Shown here: positions 53,007 through 60,371 of the stretch, in pieces
How positions within the stretch are numbered: the stretch's first letter is position 1
Layout: every line of letters starts with the position of its first letter
Origin: Cumulibacter manganitolerans
GTDB taxonomy: Bacteria; Actinomycetota; Actinomycetes; Mycobacteriales; Antricoccaceae
DNA length: 64,000 nucleotides
Assembly: GCF_009602465.1 (NCBI RefSeq)
Contig: NZ_WBKP01000013.1
Span: 19,075 to 83,074, forward strand
Direction: 5' to 3'
Notes under the pieces: generated by a model
The model's database searches: none
The model's input: only the letters and a program-made list of their open reading frames with translations
Told to the model about the DNA's origin: nothing
Translations under genes and position numbers: made by a program

Positions 53007-54000
53007 GGTGCTGATCCACGACCCCGCCACGATCGGGCCCGACGACATCCTCGTGCTGCGCGCCATCGGGCTCGGCGACGCACTCACGTCCGTCGCGGCT
53101 CTTCGAGGGATCCGGCACGGCTGGCCGCACCAGCGGATCGTCCTCGCCGCGCCGGCCTCGACCGGCCAGTGGCTGGCCTCGAAGGGGCTGGTGGACCGGG
53201 TGCTGCCGACCACCGGGCTGGACCCGCTCCCGCAGCTGCCGGGGGGCCACCTGGCGATCAACCTGCACGGCCGAGGCCCGCAGAGCCACCGCGTCCTCGC
53301 GGCCGGCAACCCCCGCGAGCTGATCGCGTTCGGCTGCCCGGCATCCGGGCACGAGGGAATCGAGTGGCGCCCCGAGGAGCACGAGGTGCACCGGTGGTGC
53401 CGGCTGGTCAACGAGAACGGCGGCAGCTGTGGGCCGCGCGACCTCCGGCTCCGGCTGCCCGCGGATCCGGGACCCGCGGCCGTCGTCGTGCTGCATCCGG
53501 GTGCCGCGGCGGCCGCCCGCCGGTGGCCGGCAAGCCGCTGGCGCGAGCTCGCCCGCCGACTGAGCGACGAGGGCCGGCGCGTGGTGGTCACCGGATCGGC
53601 GGCCGAGGCGGAGCTCGCCGACTCCGTCGCCAGGGGGCTGCCCGGCGTAACGAGCGTGGCCGGTCGCACCTCGCTGCCCGAGCTGGCCGATCTCGTGCGC
53701 GACGCCGCCGTCGTCGTGTCCGCCGATACCGGAATCGCGCATCTCGCGACCGCGTACGGCGTCCGGTCCGTCGTGCTCTACGGCCCGGTCTCCCCGTCCC
53801 TGTGGGGCCCGATCATCGACCTCGACAGGCACACCGTCCTGTGGCACGGTACCGAGGACTCCCCGCCGGGTGATCCGCACGGCACCGAGTGCGACCCGCT
53901 GCTGGCCCGGCTCGACGTCGAGGAGGTCGCGGCCGCCGTGACCGCGCAGCTGCTCATGGGCGAGGCACACGTCGTCCCGCCGCCCGGTGACGTGGCATGA
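52996..54000 (+). CDS. GT9-family glycosyltransferase (second heptosyltransferase-like)
   Basis: A 334-residue GT9 enzyme. ILVLRAIGLGDALTSVAALRGIR matches the N-terminal heptosyltransferase motif better than the other GT9 copy. VVVLHPGAAAAARRWPASRW is the acceptor/phosphate loop, and VVSADTGIAHLATAYGVRSVVLYGP is the ADP-sugar site. In Gram-negatives, two GT9 enzymes add heptose I and II. Two copies here, both in the same operon as ADP-heptose synthesis, suggest two heptose additions or two acceptors. The ATG lies 11 bp inside the end of hldE, and its stop overlaps the epimerase ATG. Confidence 0.9.
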   Translation: MDDEVLIHDPATIGPDDILVLRAIGLGDALTSVAALRGIRHGWPHQRIVLAAPASTGQWLASKGLVDRVLPTTGLDPLPQLPGGHLAINLHGRGPQSHRVLAAGNPRELIAFGCPASGHEGIEWRPEEHEVHRWCRLVNENGGSCGPRDLRLRLPADPGPAAVVVLHPGAAAAARRWPASRWRELARRLSDEGRRVVVTGSAAEAELADSVARGLPGVTSVAGRTSLPELADLVRDAAVVVSADTGIAHLATAYGVRSVVLYGPVSPSLWGPIIDLDRHTVLWHGTEDSPPGDPHGTECDPLLARLDVEEVAAAVTAQLLMGEAHVVPPPGDVA

Positions 54001-54977
54001 CGGCGGCCGGCTTCGAGCATGCGCTCGTCACCGGAGGCGCCGGATTCATCGGCAGCCATCTGTGCACGGCGCTGCGCGAGGAGGGAGTCCGGGTCACCGC
54101 CGTCGACAACCTGCTGTCGGGAACCCTGGCGAACGTCGCCCACCTCCGCTCCGACCCCGACTTCGTGCTGCTGCGGGCGGACGTCACCGAGGAGCTGCAC
54201 GTCGCCGAGCCGGTCGATCTGGTGCTGCATCTGGCTTCCCTCGCCTCACCCGTGGATTACCAGCGGCTCCCCCTGGAGACCATGCGCGTGGGCGCGACGG
54301 GCACCGAACGGATGCTCGAGCTGGCCCGGGCGATGGACGCCCGTTTCGTGCTCGCCTCGACGTCCGAGGTGTACGGCGACCCGCTGGAGCACCCGCAGCC
54401 GGAGACGTACTGGGGCAATGTCAACCCGGTCGGCCCCCGCTCGATGTACGACGAGTCGAAGCGCTACGCCGAGGCGCTCACCATGGCCTACCACCGCACC
54501 CACGGGGTGCGCACCGGGATCTGCCGCATCTTCAACACCTACGGGCCGGCCATGCGTCCTTCGGACGGCCGCGCGGTACCGACGTTCGTCCGCCAGGCGC
54601 TCGCCGGTGAGCCGCTCACGGTCAGCGGCGACGGCTCGCAGACCCGGTCCGTCACGTACGTCGACGATCTGGTCCGCGGGATCCTGATGCTGGCGGCGAG
54701 CGACGCGCCGGGACCGGTCAACCTCGGCAATCCCCGCGAGCTGACCGTGCTGCAGCTGGCGCAGGACGTGATCGAGGCGGTCGGGTCGCCGTCGCGGATC
54801 GAGTTCATCGAGCGCCCGGCGGACGATCCCACGGTCCGGTGCCCGGACATCGCGCAGGCGCGGGATCTGCTGGGCTGGGAGCCGCGGATCGCCTGGGAGG
54901 AGGGTCTGCGCCGCATGCTGGCCAGCATCGTGCCGGCGTCCGACACCGTCTACGACCGGGCGGGGTCGAGCACCTGA
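53997..54977 (+). CDS. NAD-dependent epimerase/dehydratase, UDP-xylose synthase-like
   Basis: A 326-residue extended SDR. The cofactor loop is VTGGAGFIGSHL (11-22), Tyr151-x3-Lys155 lies in YDESKRYAEAL, and WGNVNPVGPRSMYDESKR is the signature of UDP-glucuronate decarboxylases (UXS). RSVTYVDDLVRGI and the substrate-end RPADDPTVRCPDI also fit. UXS converts UDP-glucuronate to UDP-xylose. UDP-glucose dehydrogenase, the enzyme supplying UDP-glucuronate, opens the same cluster. HldD-type ADP-heptose epimerases also belong to this superfamily, but the UXS signature makes that less likely. It is the last gene of the cluster and overlaps the convergent MFS gene by 28 bp. Confidence 0.9.
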   Translation: MTAAGFEHALVTGGAGFIGSHLCTALREEGVRVTAVDNLLSGTLANVAHLRSDPDFVLLRADVTEELHVAEPVDLVLHLASLASPVDYQRLPLETMRVGATGTERMLELARAMDARFVLASTSEVYGDPLEHPQPETYWGNVNPVGPRSMYDESKRYAEALTMAYHRTHGVRTGICRIFNTYGPAMRPSDGRAVPTFVRQALAGEPLTVSGDGSQTRSVTYVDDLVRGILMLAASDAPGPVNLGNPRELTVLQLAQDVIEAVGSPSRIEFIERPADDPTVRCPDIAQARDLLGWEPRIAWEEGLRRMLASIVPASDTVYDRAGSST

Positions 54978-56185
54978 GCGGTCGAGGACGACCGCTGCCG
55001 GGTGGACAGGTAGATCCCGACGCCCGCGCACGCCGCCAGGGCGGCGGCGACGGCGTTCATCGCCGAGAAGCTGCCCAGGACGCTCGCGCCGGCCGCGCCC
55101 AGCCAGGGCGCGATCGCCTGCGAGATGGTGATCGGCATGGTGAAGACGCCCACCAGCGCGCCGTACCGCTCGGGTCCCCACGTGTCGACGACCATCGTGG
55201 CGTGCATCAGGGTGCCGGCGCCGCGCGACGCGCCGAGCAGGATGGCCAGCGGGATCATCAGCCACACGGGGCCCGGCACGACGACGAACAGCAGGGTCGA
55301 AAGGACGAGCGCGGCGACGATGGTGAGGTTGCGCAGCATGCGCCTGCTGGGCGAGCCGAACCTGCCGAAGCCCAGCCGCCCGAGCAGCTGGCCGATCCCG
55401 ATCACGCCGAGGACGGTGGCACCGAAGCTGTGGCTGAACCCGCGCTCCACCATCAGCGACACGATGGTCAGCCCCACCGCGAACCCGCACAGCGTGAACG
55501 TCGTGATGGACGCCGAGAGCCCGATGAAGCGCGCCGAGCGGACGATGGAGGAGACGCTCACGGTGCCCCCGGACTTCACCACCGGCGTCCACGATGGCGT
55601 GAGGAAGAACCACTGCAGCGGGACCAGGACGACGACCAGGATCGCACCGAGGATCAGCCAGGTGGTGCGCCAGTGGAAGACGCCGAGCAGCGCGCTGGTC
55701 AGCGGCGCGAACACCGTGCTGGCGACGCCGCCGGCGAGGGTGACGGCCGTGAGTCCCCGGACCCGCCGCTCGCCGAGCCAGCCCGAGCAGGCGGTGAAGG
55801 CGGCCTGGTAGAACAGCGTCGGCATCGCCAGCCCGAGGACCAGCCAGCCGGCGACGAGCTGCAGGTAGGAGTGCGCCGTCGCGACGAGCAGGATCCCCGG
55901 GATGGTGCCGAGCGCTCCCCCGACCATCACGTAGCGCGGTCCGTGCCGCTCGAGCACCCAGCCCAGAGGGATGCCGATGAAGGCGCTGGTCACCAGCCCG
56001 AAGGAGAACGCGCCGTAGATCGACGAGCGGCTCCATCCGGTGTCGGCGCTCATCGGGTCGGCCGCGACCGGCATCGCGTAGAACAGCACGCCCCAGGCCA
56101 CCAGCTCGGTAATGCACAGGACGACGACGGCGCGGTTCAGCTCGGCGCTGAGGCCGGTGTCGCGGGTCCTCGTCATGGTCCTCAT
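54950..56185 (-). CDS. MFS transporter
   Basis: A 411-residue major facilitator with 12 predicted helices in two halves. The loop 2-3 motif is seen as GIPLGWVLERHGPRYVMVGG (variant of GxxxDRxGRR), and helix 4-5 has WLVLGLAMPTLFYQAAFTACSGW. The LGRLGFGRFGSPSRRML loop marks the centre of the second half. The sequence resembles monocarboxylate or oxalate:formate-like porters; the substrate is unknown. ATG 56185 and ATG 56176 are possible, the latter with GAGGA very close. A CTTA-N7-TAAG dyad lies just upstream. Its 3' end overlaps the cluster's last gene, but direction argues against it being the glycan exporter. Confidence 0.88.
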   Translation of the reverse strand: MRTMTRTRDTGLSAELNRAVVVLCITELVAWGVLFYAMPVAADPMSADTGWSRSSIYGAFSFGLVTSAFIGIPLGWVLERHGPRYVMVGGALGTIPGILLVATAHSYLQLVAGWLVLGLAMPTLFYQAAFTACSGWLGERRVRGLTAVTLAGGVASTVFAPLTSALLGVFHWRTTWLILGAILVVVLVPLQWFFLTPSWTPVVKSGGTVSVSSIVRSARFIGLSASITTFTLCGFAVGLTIVSLMVERGFSHSFGATVLGVIGIGQLLGRLGFGRFGSPSRRMLRNLTIVAALVLSTLLFVVVPGPVWLMIPLAILLGASRGAGTLMHATMVVDTWGPERYGALVGVFTMPITISQAIAPWLGAAGASVLGSFSAMNAVAAALAACAGVGIYLSTRQRSSSTAQVLDPARS

Positions 56186-56198
56186 TGTGCAGCAACTA

Positions 56199-56213
56199 CT
56201 TAGCGATGTTAAG
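56199..56213. promoter_or_regulatory. CTTA-N7-TAAG dyad upstream of the MFS gene
   Basis: CTTAGCGATGTTAAG is an AT-richer dyad in an otherwise GC-rich region, 14 bp upstream of the MFS ATG at 56185. It could bind a small dimeric repressor, or hold the promoter. No regulator gene is adjacent. Confidence 0.35.
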
Positions 56214-56244
56214 CATTGCCGCGACGCCGCGTCCGGCGTCGGCG

Positions 56245-57012
56245 CTACGTGCGGGCGGTCATCACGTACGGGTCGTCCTCGGTGATGGCGACGGTGTGCT
56301 CGACGTGCGCGGTGCGCGAGCCGTCGGCCGCCCGCAGCGTCCACCCGTCCTCGTCGACGACCAGCTCGTCGGTCGACGCCATCAGCCAGGGCTCGATCGC
56401 GATGACCAGGCCCGGCTTGAGCTTCATGCCGCGACCGGCGGGACCGTCGTTGGGGATGTGCGGGTCGCCGTGCATCGTGCTGCCGACCCCGTGGCCGCCG
56501 AAGTCGGTGTTGAACCCGTAGCCCCCGCCGCGCATGATCGCGCCGATGGCGTGCGCGATGTCGCCGACCCGGTTGCCGGCCCGGGCCTGCGCGATCCCGG
56601 CCTCCAGCGCCCGGGTGGCGGTCTCGATCATCCGCTGGTCCTCCGGCCGGTCGGTACCGACGTTGAAGCTGATCGCCGAGTCGCACACCCAGCCGTCGAC
56701 GGACACCGCGAAGTCCAGGCTCAGCAGGTCGCCGTCCCGCAGCCGGTAGCTGCGCGGCTTGCCGTGCAGGACGGCGTCGTTGACCGAGGTGCAGATGACG
56801 TAGCCGAACGGTCCCCGGCCGAACGACGGGGCGTAGTCGAGGTAGCACGACTCCGCGCCGCGCTCGCGGATCATCTCGTGAGCGCGGGCGTCGATGTCGA
56901 GCAGGTTGTCGCCGACCCGGACCTCCTCGCGGAGGGTGCTGAGCACGTGCGCCACGAACTCGCCGGCCGGCTTCATCGCCTCGATCTCACGGGGCGACAG
57001 GATCTCGATCAT
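56245..57012 (-). CDS. map: Type I methionine aminopeptidase
   Basis: A 255-residue MetAP that removes N-terminal Met from new proteins. The five metal ligands are present: Asp in LSLDFAVSVDG, Asp in WVCDSAIS, His in GHGVGSTMHGDP, Glu in AIEPWL and Glu in HVEHTVAIT. The substrate-site His is in DAVLHGKP. The N-terminal SH3-motif extension of some actinobacterial MetAPs is absent. ATG 57012 is chosen; ATG 57027 would add MKEAA and is possible. It is not next to adk/secY as the housekeeping copy usually is, so this may be a second MetAP. Confidence 0.93.
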   Translation of the reverse strand: MIEILSPREIEAMKPAGEFVAHVLSTLREEVRVGDNLLDIDARAHEMIRERGAESCYLDYAPSFGRGPFGYVICTSVNDAVLHGKPRSYRLRDGDLLSLDFAVSVDGWVCDSAISFNVGTDRPEDQRMIETATRALEAGIAQARAGNRVGDIAHAIGAIMRGGGYGFNTDFGGHGVGSTMHGDPHIPNDGPAGRGMKLKPGLVIAIEPWLMASTDELVVDEDGWTLRAADGSRTAHVEHTVAITEDDPYVMTART

Positions 57013-57164
57013 CGCTGCTTCTTTCATCGTCGGAAGCGTCCATCATCGCGCATCGCCGTGCCGCGCGCCGCGTACCCCGGGCGGCCGATGAGTTCGCGGC
57101 CGGTGCCCGGTCTGCACCAGTGAGGCCGGCGTACCGGACGTCGCCCGCAGCAGAGGAGCCCGCC

Positions 57165-57584
57165 ATGCACCAGATGATCTTCGTCAACCTGCCCGTCGCC
57201 GACGTCGCGCGCAGCCGCGAGTTCTTCACCGGCCTGGGGTACAGCTTCGACGAGCAGATGTGCCAGGACGGGACCGCGCTCGCGATGGAGCTCGGCCCGA
57301 ACATGTACGCGATGCTGCTGAGCCGTGAGCTCTTCGGCACCTTCCACGAGCAGCGGACGGCGGCGCCCGACCAGGTCGAGGTGCTCACCTGCCTGTCCGC
57401 GGGCGACCGCGACGAGGTGGACGCTCTGGTCGACAAGGCGGTGGCCGGCGGCGGGATCCAGGTGCGCCACGAGGAGAACGGCGACTGGATGTACGGCCGG
57501 TCGTACGCTGACCTGGACGGTCATATCTGGGAGATCATGTGGATGGACCCCCAGAAGGCGGCCGCGGCCGGTGCATTCGGCTAG
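57165..57584 (+). CDS. VOC-family protein (glyoxalase/bleomycin-resistance fold)
   Basis: A 139-residue vicinal-oxygen-chelate protein. It begins MIFVNLPVADVARSREFF, has the GTALAMELGPNMYAMLL strand pair, and ends with SYADLDGHIWEIMWMDP, which supplies the C-terminal Glu ligand. The metal ligands are not fully canonical. Members bind or detoxify small electrophiles, or are inert. It starts with ATG 57165 after GAGGAG and lies 36 bp before the SigG-type sigma factor gene on the same strand, a pairing that suggests co-expression in a stress response. Confidence 0.88.
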   Translation: MHQMIFVNLPVADVARSREFFTGLGYSFDEQMCQDGTALAMELGPNMYAMLLSRELFGTFHEQRTAAPDQVEVLTCLSAGDRDEVDALVDKAVAGGGIQVRHEENGDWMYGRSYADLDGHIWEIMWMDPQKAAAAGAFG

Positions 57585-57620
57585 CTCGCCCGACCGGACC
57601 CTGCGACGAGACGAGCCTCG

Positions 57621-58604
57621 ATGGAACACCAGGACTTCGAACGCGAGACGCTTCCGCTGCGCACCGGCCTGCTGGCGCACTGCTACCGCATGATGGGATC
57701 GGCCGTCGACGCCGAGGACCAGGTGCAGGAGACCTACCTGCGCGCGTGGCGCGCCTTCCACCAGTTCGACGGCCGGTCGTCGGTGAAGACGTGGATGTAC
57801 CGCATCGCGACGAACTGCTGCCTCAGCGCCCTCGGGTCGGCCCAGCGGCGGCTGCTGCCCTCGGACCTCAGCGGGTCCGCGGGCGACCCGTCGGCGCCGA
57901 TCAACCCGCGGCCGGAGCAGCCGTGGCTCGAGCCGCTGCCCGACGCGATGATGTGGCAGGACGCCACGCCCACCCCCGAGGAGCAGGTGCTCGCCCGAGA
58001 GAACGTCACGCTGGCGTGGGCGTGCGCGCTGCAGGCGTTGACGCCGAACCAGCGGGCGGTGCTGCTGCTGCGAGAGGTCATGGGCTTCAGCGCCGCCGAG
58101 ACCGCGGACACCCTGGGCACCACCACCGCGTCGGTGAACTCGACGCTGCAGCGGTGCCGGGCGGCGATCGGCGACGGGCTGTCCGCGGCGCGCCCGGCGA
58201 CCGGAACGGCGGTCCCTTCCGACGACGTCCGCCGCGACGAGGAGGACGCGGTGCGGGCGTTCGTGTCCGCGTTCGAGCGCCACGACTTCGATGCCATCGT
58301 GGCCTCGATGAGCGAGGACGTGCACTGGCAGATGCCGCCGTTCGACCGCTTCTACATCGGCAACCACGACGCCGCCGTGCTGTCCTTCACGCACTGCCCG
58401 GCCCAGCAGGCCGGCGACCTGCGCTACCTCACCACGCGCGCCAACGGCCAGCCGGCCGTCGGGATGTACCTGCGCAAGGGCGACCAGTGGGAGGCCTTCC
58501 AGTTCCAGACCCTCGAGGTGCGCGACGGCGTGGTCGTCGATGTCGTGGGCTGGTTCGAGCCGCACCACTTCCGCCTCGCCGGCCTGCCGCTCGCGCTCGG
58601 CTGA
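57621..58604 (+). CDS. sigG: SigG-type RNA polymerase sigma factor with SnoaL-like C-terminus
   Basis: A 327-residue extracytoplasmic-function-like sigma factor. Region 2 (about 14-80) has CYRMMGSAVDAEDQVQETYLRAW. Region 4 (about 130-185) has LTPNQRAVLLLREVMGFSAAETADTLGTTTASVNSTLQR. A C-terminal NTF2/SnoaL-like domain (about 205-327, AFVSAFERHDFDAIVASMSEDVHW) is typical of SigG and the SigJ/ECF41 groups and takes the regulatory role normally played by an anti-sigma factor. No anti-sigma gene is adjacent. The first domain matches the SigG layout of mycobacteria. ATG 57621. A VOC gene precedes it by 36 bp. Confidence 0.88.
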   Translation: MEHQDFERETLPLRTGLLAHCYRMMGSAVDAEDQVQETYLRAWRAFHQFDGRSSVKTWMYRIATNCCLSALGSAQRRLLPSDLSGSAGDPSAPINPRPEQPWLEPLPDAMMWQDATPTPEEQVLARENVTLAWACALQALTPNQRAVLLLREVMGFSAAETADTLGTTTASVNSTLQRCRAAIGDGLSAARPATGTAVPSDDVRRDEEDAVRAFVSAFERHDFDAIVASMSEDVHWQMPPFDRFYIGNHDAAVLSFTHCPAQQAGDLRYLTTRANGQPAVGMYLRKGDQWEAFQFQTLEVRDGVVVDVVGWFEPHHFRLAGLPLALG

Positions 58605-58616
58605 GGGCCCGCGCCG

Positions 58617-59489
58617 CTAGACGCTGCCGAGGAACTCGACGATCCGCTTGCTGACCGCCTCGGGGTGCTCGTTGACCACGAAGTGACCGGCGTCCTCGAC
58701 CCACTCCGCGGCCGAGCCGGGGCCGAGGGCGCCCCCGATCCGGTCGAGCATGTCCTGGTCGATCGCGATGCAGCCGTCGTTCACGCCGTGCAGGTACAGC
58801 ACCGGCTGCTCGGGCCGCTGCGGCGGCACCGGCGAGACCGCGGGGGCGGCCGCGCCGAGCCGCATCCCGGCGAACGCCGCGCGGTAGTAGCCGACCGCGG
58901 CGCGGACGTTCGCGTCGCTGCCGAGCGCCCGGCGTACCTCGGCCAGCGCGGAGGTGGGGTCGAACCCCGGCGACCACTCGCGCCACAGCGTCTCGACGAA
59001 GGCGTAGTCGTGGGAGGTGACGACCTTCTCGGCGATGGCGAGCTGGAACACCCACATGTAGTAGGAGCGCTTGAGCTGCGCGGGCGTCATCAGCAGCTGT
59101 CCCAGGTAGGGCGGCGGGGGCACGCTCATCACGACCGCCTTCGCCCACTCGCCGCGGCGGCGGGCGGCGGCGTACGCGACCGAGGCACCCCAGTCGTGGC
59201 CGACGATCACCGAGTCCGGGCCGCCGCCGAGCTCGGCGCGCAACGCCGACACGTCGTCGGCCAGCGTCTCGAGCGAGTAGTCGTCGTCGGCCGGGACGGA
59301 GGTGGGCGCATACCCGCGCAGCCACGGCGCCACCGCCCGGTACCCGGCGTCCGCGAGCGCCTCGAGCAGCGGGATGAACGACACCGGCGTGTCCGGGAAT
59401 CCGTGCAGCACCAGGGCCAGCGGCCCGGTGCCGCGTTCCAGGCACGCGAAGTCGATGCCGTTGGCAGAGAGGTGCAGGTCAGGCTTCAT
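58617..59489 (-). CDS. Alpha/beta hydrolase (epoxide-hydrolase-like)
   Basis: A 290-residue alpha/beta-hydrolase. The oxyanion-hole motif is LHGFPDT at 29-35, and the nucleophile is Asp99 in VGHDWGAS, as in epoxide hydrolases and haloalkane dehalogenases rather than serine esterases. The catalytic His is in EDAGHFVVNEHPE near residue 270 and the acid near YLHGVNDGCI. A cap region (about 130-210) contains YYMWVFQLAIAEKV. Substrate unknown. ATG 59489. It is convergent with the sigma factor gene, with 12 bp between their ends. Confidence 0.87.
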   Translation of the reverse strand: MKPDLHLSANGIDFACLERGTGPLALVLHGFPDTPVSFIPLLEALADAGYRAVAPWLRGYAPTSVPADDDYSLETLADDVSALRAELGGGPDSVIVGHDWGASVAYAAARRRGEWAKAVVMSVPPPPYLGQLLMTPAQLKRSYYMWVFQLAIAEKVVTSHDYAFVETLWREWSPGFDPTSALAEVRRALGSDANVRAAVGYYRAAFAGMRLGAAAPAVSPVPPQRPEQPVLYLHGVNDGCIAIDQDMLDRIGGALGPGSAAEWVEDAGHFVVNEHPEAVSKRIVEFLGSV

Positions 59490-59614
59490 CGCTCAAACGT
59501 AGGTGCCGCCTCCCGTGCGCGCCACCCTCGGATCGTGACGACGCGGCGAACTTCCGGTGCACCGTCGCGACGCCGCCGGTCCGGACCGCGCGCCGGCCGG
59601 ATGGACCCACGCGC

Positions 59615-60268
59615 CTACCAGTCGCGCGTGGGCGTGGGCTGCGCCTCGAAGATCGCCAGGAACGCCGGGTGCGCCGGCACGTTGGTCAGCGGCCGCCCGA
59701 CGAACGGGGCGTACGCCGACCAGACCGCCTGGAACCCGGCCGACTCGACCAGCCGGACGAACGCCGGCGCGCTCGGCCGGTACACGTGCGTGGGGTCCTG
59801 GTCGTAGGAGCCGCGGTACAGCCGCGCCTGCAGCGCATTGCCGATCGTCGGCAGGTGCGCGACGAGCAGGCCGCCGGGGCGCAGGTGGCGGCGTACGACG
59901 TGCGCCGCGGCGAGCGGCTCGTCGAGATGCTCGAAGATGTTGATCGCGGTGACCACGTCGAAGGTGGTCTCCCACGGGATGCCGTCGGACAGCGAGCCGG
60001 TGCCGAGCGTCGCCGACGGCAGCCGATCGCGGGTTCGTTGCACCGCGTAGTCCGAGATGTCCAGGCCCCACAGGTCGAACTCGCCGTCCATCGCCTCCAG
60101 GAACCCGCCGATGCCGCACCCGACGTCCAGGAGCTTCCCGCCGGGCACCCGGCGCAGCACCTGCTTGCGGATGAGCGCGTCGCGGAAGGTGTCGACCTTG
60201 TTCTTCACGCCCGCCTCGGGCCGCGAGAACTCGAAGTAGCTGCCGGAGTACTCGAGCCCGTTCGTCAT
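59615..60268 (-). CDS. Class I SAM-dependent methyltransferase
   Basis: A 217-residue methyltransferase. Motif I is LLDVGCGIGGFLEAMDG near 42-58, the post-I acid is in LWGLDISD, and VVTAINIFEHLDEP is the motif II/III region typical of methyltransferase-11/23-type enzymes. SGSYFEFSRPEAGVKNKVDTF at the N-terminus is typical of actinobacterial members that act on small molecules or glycans. The acceptor is unknown. It is separated from the sugar cluster by ~5 kb, so a link is not implied. ATG 60268. Confidence 0.87.
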   Translation of the reverse strand: MTNGLEYSGSYFEFSRPEAGVKNKVDTFRDALIRKQVLRRVPGGKLLDVGCGIGGFLEAMDGEFDLWGLDISDYAVQRTRDRLPSATLGTGSLSDGIPWETTFDVVTAINIFEHLDEPLAAAHVVRRHLRPGGLLVAHLPTIGNALQARLYRGSYDQDPTHVYRPSAPAFVRLVESAGFQAVWSAYAPFVGRPLTNVPAHPAFLAIFEAQPTPTRDW

Positions 60269-60371
60269 GGGGCGAGCCTAGCGACGGCGAGCAGGCCACC
60301 GAATCGCGCGTACGGCGCACTCACTGGCACTTCACCCAGAGTATTCTCGACCGGAACCCGAGAGGACTGTG

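Noticed and set aside
53997..54977. Terminal epimerase as HldD
   Set aside because: Its WGNVNPVGPRSMYDESKR segment is the UXS signature, and the UDP-glucuronate producer is in the same cluster.
54950..56185. MFS protein as exporter of the heptose glycan
   Set aside because: It is convergent with the cluster, has its own upstream dyad, and MFS proteins of this sort move small molecules.
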